Shown here in pieces: positions 55,389-64,000 of a DNA stretch of 64,000 nt. The notes below the pieces were generated by a model. That model saw only the letters and a list, made by a program, of their open reading frames with translations, was not told where the DNA came from and ran no database searches. The number at the start of each line of letters is the position of its first letter. Position 1 is the stretch's first letter. The stretch is taken from contig JAACJM010000228.1 of NCBI GenBank assembly GCA_013368315.1, positions 62,001-126,000 on the forward strand. The letters run 5' to 3'. The position numbers and the translations under genes were made by a program. This DNA comes from Tetrapyrgos nigripes. Its lineage: Eukaryota; Basidiomycota; Agaricomycetes; Agaricales; Campanellaceae.

Positions 55389-56439
55389 TCATCCACTGAA
55401 AATGACCAACTGCTGCGCTCCAGGATAAGTCCCATTATTAGGTCCCGGCCAGTTGGAAGCGTCCATGATAGCCTGAGTAAGAGGTTGAATAGTGTCAACG
55501 TCAATCACGTCCTCCGGTCTCTTCCATCCATCAGGCATACGTTCTTCACGCATAAGAGTATCCACAACACTACAGTAAGTTGTAAAAGATGCCAGTCAGA
55601 CCAATCTCGTCCGACTAGAACGGTTTGACGCTCACCTCTTCTGTGCAATTCCCGTCTTCGGGTCTCCCAGAATACTCAATATCAACGCACTCGCCGCAGA
55701 TCTTGCGAACAATGATGTAGCATCATTCACCAACTCTGGATTATTGGCAATACTGTGGTTCAATCGAGCGTCCTGAACTTGCGCCTGCGAAGTGACATTG
55801 TAGTAATCCACCCCAGGATTGGAAGAAGCCATAGTCTGATAAACTGTCTCGTTGAAGGGGAGGTTCGCGTTATTCGGAGCGAAAAAGGCGTCAGGACGAG
55901 TGAGAGAGGTGTCCATTTCGATGCATCCGCGTCTAAGAGGGTCCACACAATTAGACTCAGAGACCCAACAACAATCTAGGAAGAGCAGAAAACTTACAAA
56001 TTTAAGTCATCCAAGTTGAAGGAATCAAGATTAGGCGATGTGAGCAGTCCTTTTTTCCCCGTGAGCCTGAAGAAGTTGGGACCGACGTTGAAGCCCTCTT
56101 CCAAGATGAACCAAACGAGTCAGTGTTGTTGGCAGAGCATCCCAAAAATTGAACAAACCTCGACCGCCCTTCACAATATCTGGGATTGTGACATTCTTGC
56201 CGCTTCGAGGTACATAACCATGGTTGGCCAGCCTAGAAAAACGTGTAAGTCTTACGTCCTTGGAAGAGTAGAGTAATAGACATAACCCACACGTTCAAGA
56301 ATGGACACGGAGAACGGACATCTCCTTCACCAGGAGCCTGGAAATGGTGGCTCTCAGTCTGGTTCTGATAGGGCGAAACCATTGCCACGATTCCCTCAAA
56401 GATGAGGAAGAAGGAAAATAGTCGTATAAAACCAAACAT
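55389..56439 (-). CDS. Unspecific (aromatic) peroxygenase, short type, heme-thiolate (266 aa)
   Basis: Exons (minus): 56291-56439, 56159-56232, 55998-56097, 55636-55932, 55389-55569; phases agree. Signal peptide MFGFIRLFSFFLIFEGIVAM. The heme-thiolate ligand motif SPCPFLN follows HHFQAPGEGDVR, then LANHGYVPRSGKNVT, GFNVGPNFF, NLDSFNLDDLNL, RGCIEMDTSL at the Mg-binding EHD position, RPDAFF, ASSNPGVDYYN, and the C-terminal REERMPDGWKRPEDVID. The length fits group-I (short) fungal peroxygenases, which use hydrogen peroxide to oxyfunctionalise aromatics and alkanes outside the cell. The canonical EHD is EMD here. Several N-x-T/S sites suggest glycosylation. Confidence 0.93.
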
Positions 56440-57798
56440 GTCGACCGAATAAGATAGTTTGAATGAAAGGCGAGAGGAAGATTAAAACTGAAGAAATGTC
56501 GTCTCGCAAGCCGGTTCTTATAGCCCTCCATGACACGGTGAAATTGACAGCACCAAACAGCCAAATCCATCTACTCCAGCGAAAACCCCAGCAGATTGCG
56601 GACAGTGAGTCCGAAACAATGAGGGTAGAGGTCCCGTTTAGCCTTGGTTGCAGTTTGACGGCTTCACCCGGACTTGCGATGATGAGCCGAGCGCTAGGAC
56701 ATAGACAAGACCGTCAACACTCATTGATTCTTCTACAGCAGTTCTAGCACTTACCAATAAGCATCCATGTATTAGTTACTGACTGTAGATCCTTATCATG
56801 GCGGGAAGCCCCAAATGCCCGAAACTCTTCAGAGTTGGTCTTGAATGGCATACTGGTCCATATGTAGATGTTTTGGGCAAGATTCTTATAGACCCGGGTG
56901 GAAGGAAGGTAATTGCGGCTGCTTTTGGGTGTTGGGACTATCGAAGTCTCACAAGTTTGTTTTCGATGCGGATAACGAGTCGTCGTCCGCCGAGCTGCTC
57001 TCCGAGGCGACATTGGGATAAACGAGCAGAACAACTCCGAAGGAACTGGAAGGAAGAACGGGGAAGCTGAAAAACAGGCACAAAAGTATCAGACTGGAAT
57101 ACACGTACTACTACTAGCTCCATCCATGTCTGAGCCAACCACTGACTTTCTACCCTGTTCCCCCGCGATTACGACTGGGGTATTTCTATCGAAGAATGCG
57201 TTGCAAATTGAACAGGACCATGAAGCCTAGATAATGAGCCGTTTCGAGTAGTTGGGAGGGCTTCAGAATAAGTAGGTAATTGACCATCGCGTCGTTTTTG
57301 GAGGCAAATGCCGTTCTCGTGACTCACAAAAAAAAAGGATCGCCACCCAAAAGACCTCAGAGTATTAGAACTCGATGTTACTTATAGATATTTAGATACA
57401 TAGCGAGTCTGAAATGAGTAGCAAAACTAGAGAAAAGAAAGATCGACAAATTCGACACCGTCGGACGCCAAATTGCATTTCATTCATTTGACTGATTGCG
57501 GCTCTGCTATTTCTCTCCTTCCTTTCATAGGGCCGTCGAGGCAGAGCAAGAACCATCCCAGACCCTACTACCTCAGTACTCCCGGGACTATGTACGACAA
57601 CAGCAACAGAGATAGATGGTGTGGACGGTCTTCTCATCACGATGTCACGATGATGACCGTGAACGTTAGGGCAGGGCAGGGGTGGTTACATCGATGTTTG
57701 GGTGTGGTTTTGGTGTTAGTGCAGGGGAAGGGGGTATGGGTGGGAGCGCGAGTTCTTGTCAAAGGTGTGTAGCGTTCCGTTGGGTTCTCATTCGTGTA
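56440..57798. other. Intergenic; no gene recognised
   Basis: Short frames only on both strands. No repeat is noticed before the MITE at 57799. Confidence 0.4.
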
Positions 57799-57948
57799 CT
57801 GTACTATTCCAATTGATTCGCGAGTCACGTGTCACACCCGATTTTGGGTGACCCCGCCAATAAATTTTTCTCGATTTTTCCGATTTTCTGAGATTTTCCG
57901 AAAAATTTAAAAAGTCATGTGCATCGTGAATTGAACGAAATGGTACAG
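57799..57948. mobile_element. Tc1/mariner-type MITE, family 2 (150 bp)
   Basis: The left end CTGTACTATTCCAATTGAT and the inverted right end ...GAATTGAACGAAATGGTACAG match the termini of the 28669-28935 element. TA duplication at 57797-57798 and 57949-57950. The centre is shorter and A/T-rich. Confidence 0.85.
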
Positions 57949-58124
57949 TAGTGTTGATGAACTATTCTTTTAACACCTCAGGCTGAGTCATCATTGTAGC
58001 CAATGGCCTTCGTTACCCTCATGGAACCTGGTATACCATTGGTCTTCTCTACTTTGCAGGTCTCCTGTAGAGCTAAAAAAATATTCGTAATCTATTCTTC
58101 ATCACAATCTTTGGCTGCATCTAG

Positions 58125-58255
58125 GGAATAGCACGGGTTGGCGGGTAAGTGACGGGTCGCGGGGACGGGGTATGGCGGGGACGGGGACGGGTTGGCTTAT
58201 CTCATCCCGCTCCAAACCCGCGACCCGCCGCCTGCTAGGAAGTGGCCGCACCGGC
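58125..58255. repeat. ACGGGT/CGGGGAC-rich terminal sequence of a hAT-like element
   Basis: The stretch 'tagggaatagcacgggttgg' followed by many gacggggac and, inverted, acccgcgaccc motifs resembles hAT subterminal repeats such as those at 41642-42153. The other end of the element is not found. Confidence 0.5.
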
Positions 58256-58504
58256 ATAATCATCTCAACTGTACAGTCAATGTTATACCAGACTCGTAGG
58301 TAGATTTTAGAAAATTTTGATACACAGAAAAATCTTCTTTGTTGAAAGAAATGTGACCCGACTCACCCATTCCCGAAAACCTTCAGACGAAAAACAAGAA
58401 ATGCAAGTCTATTGCGACAGCCAGAGCCAATGGCAAAAATCCTATTGACTCAGCTATTTCATTTCAAAAAGCAAGGACACAGAGGATGTTGAAATGCCTC
58501 ATCA

Positions 58505-58690
58505 GTAAAAATACAAGTCAGCTTTTTTGAACTTTTTTTGACTTTTTACGACTTTTTCCGTACTTTTGCGCCTACCCTGATGACTTTCAAAAGGCAAGTC
58601 CAATCGCTTATGGAAGTCAAATAAAAGTCAAACCGGTTTCTGAAAAGTCCGCAAAAAGTACACAAAAAAGTACGAAAAAGAAACTGTGAA
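58505..58690. repeat. Cluster of AAAAGT(AC) / (GT)ACTTTT motifs in opposite orientations
   Basis: The left half (58515-58568) is rich in 'acttttt' and the right half (58616-58682) in 'aaaagt', giving an imperfect large inverted repeat with a short centre. It could be a subterminal array or the arms of a decayed element. Confidence 0.5.
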
Positions 58691-60066
58691 AGATGTCAGT
58701 TAGGCAGTGAAAGCTTGGTTCGCGTACCTCAAAAAACCCGGTAAAAGTAGCCTGAAAGCACATTTATTTCGGGTACATATGTAGGTACATACACACAGAA
58801 AGGATTATACTAGTTGAATACATACAAATTCCACACCTTTCCTAAGAAGACTCTTGAAGACAACGTAGCCAGACTAGTAGACCTGCGCACATGTCTGTGG
58901 AAAGAAAATCAGGAAAGAGCTAGCACCTAATAAGGTGTGCACATACAGAGGGGGAAAGAACGTCTTCAATGGATACTGCCGGGTGACGAAATATTCTGTG
59001 CGGTGTAGTTAGATCGAGCCGAGTCTCGAAGAGACTGTAAGAAACGCACCCGGAGTCTTGAAGCAATGACCAGTTCACGACTACTCCTTCAAACTGTGAG
59101 CGCTACTCCGAAACCCTTGCCCGATATTCCCATAATCATCCCAACTCTACAGAGCGTGGCCTAGAAAGTAAGTTGTAAGTGCGAGTCAGTAGCCCAGAAG
59201 ACGGAGCTAGACATACTTTAGACACTGAGTGACTTACAGAGGCAAACGGAAAGGCTAGCGGGACAGTAAGAAGAATTTTGAGAGACAAAAGGAAGTGGTC
59301 GTGAAGGAAGAAGAGTCAACAAAACGAACAGCATGTGTCCGCAACTGTATCGGTGGTTGGCGGAGTTTCAAACTCCCCAGGACCGTGACGGCCGCACAAA
59401 AATTTCGCCAGAGTTCGCTGCACGCCGCGCAGGAATGAATGTTAGGTGGATGAAAGTTTGAAAGGAAACCCGAAATATACGATTACGAAGATTCAGCTAA
59501 TAAATGATTTGAGATTTGCTATGTTTTCCACCTACCGAGCATTTTTATGTATCCAAACTCATTTTCGACTTGAAAGGAACCACTAAGTATGGAAGAAATA
59601 GAAACTTGCTGGTATACTTGATGATTACACTTCGGTAGAATCCGTTAAGTATCTTACGGTGATAAAACTTCAAGGAATCGTCACGTTTCTCAAGGCAATG
59701 TATACGAGTGGTTTCCCAATTACTTTCTGATCTACACAGAAACGTGATGTATCCTACAGCCAGAAACCTAGCGCCTCCTGAGCTGACGCTAACTAGAGAC
59801 TGGGCTTCTGACTGGCGTCGTCTGACCAGCAGCATATATGTGCAGCTGAGTATACTGAATACTAGTACAACCTACTAGATACAAACGATACAGAAAATAG
59901 AAAGAGCATTGTAACACAGCACTATCGTACAACAGAGCAATTAATCACAGCACAGTTCAATCACCGAGTTCACCCACGAGAGGACGTTTCAACTTGATAT
60001 CCTCTTTTGAAGCCTTTTCCGTTCTGCGCTTTTGCTCTTGCACTGAATACACCCATAGCTAAATAC
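58691..60066. other. Non-coding sequence downstream of the transposase gene
   Basis: No gene is recognised. It may contain the 3' end of the Tnp2/Plavaka element, but I cannot identify its terminus. Confidence 0.4.
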
Positions 60067-60178
60067 GCTTCATCCTCCAATCTCGCAACAATCAATCCAT
60101 TTCATTTCGGTGTACACATTTACCGCTTCATTCTCCAATCATCCGATGTATTTCCTCATTTCGGTGTACATATTTACA
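60067..60178. repeat. Two imperfect tandem units of about 55 bp
   Basis: The units share 'cttcatyctccaatc' and 'atttcggtgtacayatttac' (60068 onward and 60124 onward). They overlap the last codons of the transposase frame. Confidence 0.7.
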
Positions 60179-63100
60179 TGGCTCAGTCCTGACGAGAAGT
60201 TATCAGTTGATAAATTATCCAAGGAATTACGCCAGAGACGACTCACTCTAGCAAGATCAACCACCACAACTCGATCAGCTGAATATTGATAACGGGCAAC
60301 ATGACAGACAACGGCCGACGGAGAAATTGTGTGCAATTCAGTCGACGTCTTCGTAGAGAAGGTTCTGGCGGGATACCATGGAAAACGGAACGGTTCACGT
60401 TCTCCAGAGGGAAGAGGTAGCTGGCGCTGAATGATGAAGACAACATGTTCGCCGCAATTCTTGATCTCCTGAATAGAGCCCACGTGTGATTGGTTACCAT
60501 GGACATAGCGAACAAAGCTGTTGCCCAAGTGAGTCTTGGCTCTCGAGTAAAAGACACCAGCGTATTTGTAGTACACATGACTGTCTGTTTTGGAATTGGG
60601 AGCAAAGTCGTTGTAAGACTCGAATTGATCGGATCGAGATCCGTAAGCTTTGTCAAAAAGCTCCTGGAACTGGGTGATCATCTCGTCGCAGTCTGGACGA
60701 CTGACCAGCCTACGAAAATTTGCGGCACGTGAGAAGGTATGAAGAATAGTCTGCTCAAGTTCTCCTGTGAAGTTACTCGTCAGGATAAAAGAAAATGAGC
60801 TTTGGAGGATAAAGTACTCGCCTCCGATATGATCGTTGGTATTAATCTTCTGCAGCGCACCAACCAACCTTTCGAAGGGAAATGTCCACCAAGATATTAC
60901 CGGTCCAAAGAGCTTCAGGAAATCATAGATATGAAATGCAACATGGACGTTTGGTCGGATCCGTCGGGAGCCTTGAGTGTGAGGATGCAGAGCATAGAGA
61001 TCGTCTACCCACTCCTTAAGGAATCCCACGTAAGCCTTTGCACGCTCATCAGACATTGTGAATCGGCAGACAATGTTGACCGCCTGGAAGAGTTTCATGG
61101 TGTGGTCCAAAACTTTACGCGTCCTCAAAGAAGCTTTGTCTTCATCCCAGTCCCAAAGAGAGACCAAGGCTATGGGAAGGTGGATTGTCACAAGTGTACG
61201 CCATTCGTCAGCTTTGATAGTGCCGGCAACCTTCTCGGAGTAGTTGTGAGGCACGGTATTCACCCAAGACGGAACACTGGTATTGTTGATGACGTGTTGT
61301 ATATGCTGAATAGATTTAACGTCTATGTGGCTGTCTGACTTGGACTCGGAAGGTACAAAAGGCATTTTCAGACGCTGACAAATTGGTGATCAGTGAGATG
61401 GACAAGAGTCTGAAGATGAGCATTTACCCATTCTATCAGCACATCAACAAAAGCATCAATGGACTTGATCTGGAAAACTGGGATGACCACCTCGTTATTG
61501 AAGATAACTTTGACTTTGCGCGGCTGGGGAACATCTGGTGTGATGACCTCGTTGTTGAAGATGACCTTGACTTTGCGCATCGCTTTCCTAGGATTCTTTC
61601 GCTTGGCATATTGTGCAAACTTTTCACGGTCTCTGGTCTCGTGTATGCCCAAGCTCCAGGCGACAAATCGCAGCGGCGGGAGACGCTTGGTCGACAACCG
61701 CTTCCGCAACATCATGGTATCGGGAACGCCTTCGTTACACTCGAGAGCAGCCTCCAGGAGATCATGTATATTGGAAACAGATTTCAGCTGACTGTCCAGT
61801 TTGTTCCCGTCAAGCTGATATGCTTTGGGAACCTGCAACTCATCATATAGCTTCCAGTTGTGATGGAACGCTGGATCCATGGCAGCTTCCTTTCCGGCAG
61901 CTTCTGCATTGATTCCAAGGACATGACGACAGTGGTAATGGACAAGACCTTCGAGTACACAGTGCATGCTGTCAACAACAAGCATTTTGGTAGGGTCCCA
62001 GTACGGAAGCCTCCAAAGCTCTGACCAGCGAACACCAGAAGCTTCGAAGATAGCTTGCCGTTCTGCTGAGCAGTTGGCATCACGGGATGCTTCAGCTAGT
62101 CGGCGAAGCTCCTGGACGTCATGCTTCACCCACTGCTCGAAGCAAGTGTTGTATGTACGATGGTAGTTCTGGCACACAGTACACCATCCCGAAGTATGCC
62201 CCGCAGCACCTGCTACTTTCCGAGCAGCAGGAAGGTCGTTAACAGAGAGCACCACGGCATACTGCATTGCCCGTCCTTCTTGGTGTTTCCCTGTCCGCGA
62301 CAAGTGTACTCCCTTCCACCCTGGCAGACACATATCAATGATGGGAGTCATGTAATTGGAGAAGTCTTCGTCATTTGGTTCTCGAGGACCGGGAATGATG
62401 GCGGCCAGGAAAAGATTCTCTGGCTTGTTGCGTATCTCGTGAGGCAAGTTGAGAATGGCAAACGAAACCAGACCGATGGAAGCGGTTTTGCCTCGATGGC
62501 GATTTCCGTTTGGGTTGAAGAAGTCGACCTGGAGTGCTAGGGCAAGTCGTGCTTTATCGCCTCGGTCTATGAAAAGAGTCCCCACACCCCCTGGACCAGT
62601 GAATTGACGCAGGAAATCCCCGTCAAAGACTGAGGTCATGGGCTCGTTGGAAGCTCCTCCGTTGATTTCTCCATTGACTTTGCGTAAAGCCTCATCCACT
62701 GCGGTATCACAGTACTTCTCGAGTTCCGGATTGGCAAGAATGCGAGCCAAATGCTCTTGCAGTGAGTTGACCGCATAAGGTTTGATCGGTCGCATGTTGC
62801 CATTCCGAGCGTGAAGTAAGGAAGTCCCGCATGCGCTTCTACCATCCTTCCCGACAATCATATTGTTGCATTGATCAGGATACTGGGCTTTAACGGCTGT
62901 CTGGGAGAACTCGGGCTGATGGCAAAAGCTGCAGGATGGACACACGGCAAAAACGGTTGTCTTGCTATCCAGACGAAGGGCATTCAAAGCAGTGTACAGA
63001 CTGCTCGGGAGCTGTGCCATGAGCTGCCGTTGCACGTGTTGTTCACTGGTTGGCGCTGCGGATGAGGGACAAAACAAGGATGTTGCGGCAGCGACTATAT

Positions 63101-63936
63101 TCCATACAGCCGAAACGATAAAGTCACAGTCTCGGTGTGAAATCCCGATGACGAGGGCGCAGGCAACGGTCAGAAAGATCACCATTCGGGTAGCTACCCC
63201 CACCCCTGCTAAAGGATTCTCGAACAGATAGTCTGTGAAACAGTTTTAAAATTAATGCATTATCTACCATCAGGGTGAAGGACGAACCTGAAGAGAAAGG
63301 TGTTGGCGCTGATGAACCTTCTGGCGAAGGAAGATCCATCCCAATGATACTCAAGACGCTATCAGCTTTCCGAAGCTCGCTCCGCGCCTCTTCTGCAGCA
63401 CTGGTGTACGAAGGATCTGATAGCTTTCTCATCGAAAGCAAGGTAGCACTAAGCTGATTGATCCTGGTGTTTGCCTGCTTCAAGGCTTCCTGGCGCTTCA
63501 AAACAGCTTGTTTGTCACTGAAATCTAGATTATGGCGAGTGAGCTGGAGTAGATTTTCACGGATGGAGATGGCTTCGTCCTTGACTGCATTGATAGATCG
63601 TACCATCCTAACAAGCTTGGGGTTACAGATCTTCCGGATGAGAGAGAGAGAGACGCGTGATGCTCTCCGGGAAAGAGATGGATGATGAGAGGCTGGAGGT
63701 TCGGTCGGCGGCTGGACGTTGACAACAGAGTTCAGACCCTGCTCGATGTCTCCAAAGCCTATCTTGTTCCCGGAAGTATCAATCTTGATGTCACGCTGGA
63801 ACTCTTCACGAGAGGTGAAAAGTTTTGTAGGTTGCTTGTGGATATCGGGGCCAGGATCAGACACAGTGACGGCGGTGAGCAAGCTGGTTAACTGGTCCAT
63901 ACTGCCCTCAGGTGTAGAGGCTGTTGGAGCCATGAC
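60139..63936 (-). mobile_element. Tnp2/Plavaka-type (CACTA superfamily) transposase gene, 5' end outside the window
   Basis: Exons (minus): 63288-63936, 61428-63232, 60822-61374, and 60139-60764 if a GC-AG intron (60765-60821, gcgagt...cag) is used; that stretch is also open in frame. A donor at the left of exon 63288 and an acceptor before 63936 suggest that an earlier exon lies beyond 64000. The N-terminal exon is helical and Ser/Thr-rich. The next encodes VACALVIGISHRDCDF, a Cys motif (CPSCSFC), then the Tnp2 core: DGDFLRQFTGP, ARLALALQVDFFNPNGN, FAILNLPHEIRNKPENLFLAAIIPGPREP, WCTVCQNY and LPYWDPTKMLVVDSMHCVLEGLVHYHC. The last exon has DEWRTLVTIHLPIALVSLW and the GELEQTILHTF end. No stop or frameshift is seen, so it may be young. 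A 19-residue tandem repeat (KVKVIFNNEV twice) lies near 61480-61580. Confidence 0.85.
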
Positions 63937-64000
63937 CTACAGATACTAAATCAAATTACATGCTAGAGTAGCATTGGGACAGGACTTACCGAAGGGGTCT

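Noticed and set aside
58125..58255. G-rich stretch as a telomere-like or CRISPR-like array
   Set aside because: The units are irregular and have no spacers. The ACGGGT/ACCCGT motifs in both orientations fit transposon ends.

Overview
The window is nuclear DNA of a filamentous basidiomycete, most likely a mushroom-forming agaricomycete. The evidence is short (about 45-75 nt) GT-AG introns, some genes with many exons, F-box/LRR-like proteins in several copies, a short unspecific peroxygenase, a Tnp2/Plavaka-type transposase, fungal 7-TM proteins, and a Cdc7/SepH-type septation kinase. All gene models are hand-spliced from splice-site consensus and frame continuity. They are hypotheses, not cDNA-verified structures.

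Layout. 0.1-5.6 kb is a mobile-element graveyard. An F-box pseudogene is cut by a solo-LTR-like insertion (itself hit by a hAT-type element) and by a 1.57-kb element with inverted termini; another hAT-type element lies just upstream. 5.8-9.3 kb holds a four-helix membrane protein gene and NTF2/SnoaL-like genes, including truncated copies. 9.5-24.7 kb is the conserved-looking core: an F-box protein, a secreted pectin methylesterase (CE8, 8 exons), a mitochondrial-looking RRM protein, a 17-exon Cdc7/SepH-like STE kinase, and a 1010-aa repetitive disordered protein. 25-42 kb is mixed: NTF2-like pseudogenes, a fungal 7-TM protein, a 5'-incomplete acyl-CoA oxidase, an intact cytochrome P450, and an inverted duplicate of the 6.5-8.4 kb block that ends abruptly inside a decayed 7-TM gene. 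42.8-48 kb holds a decayed short-chain dehydrogenase, a probable FIST-domain protein and a small secreted protein. 48-54 kb is a tandem segmental duplication carrying two F-box paralogues. 55.4-56.4 kb is a short unspecific peroxygenase. 58-64 kb is transposon-rich and ends in a Tnp2/Plavaka transposase gene that runs off the right edge.

The genes do not form one pathway. The acyl-CoA oxidase and P450 are divergent neighbours and could be part of an oxidative or secondary-metabolism locus, but the 5' end of the oxidase is missing. The pectin methylesterase and peroxygenase are secreted enzymes typical of a plant-litter lifestyle. The strongest unusual signals are structural. An about 1.9-kb block with an NTF2-like gene and part of a membrane-protein gene is present as an inverted pair 29 kb apart, with two further degenerate copies. 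Several non-autonomous transposons have readable target-site duplications, and two of these families also have identifiable empty sites inside the window.
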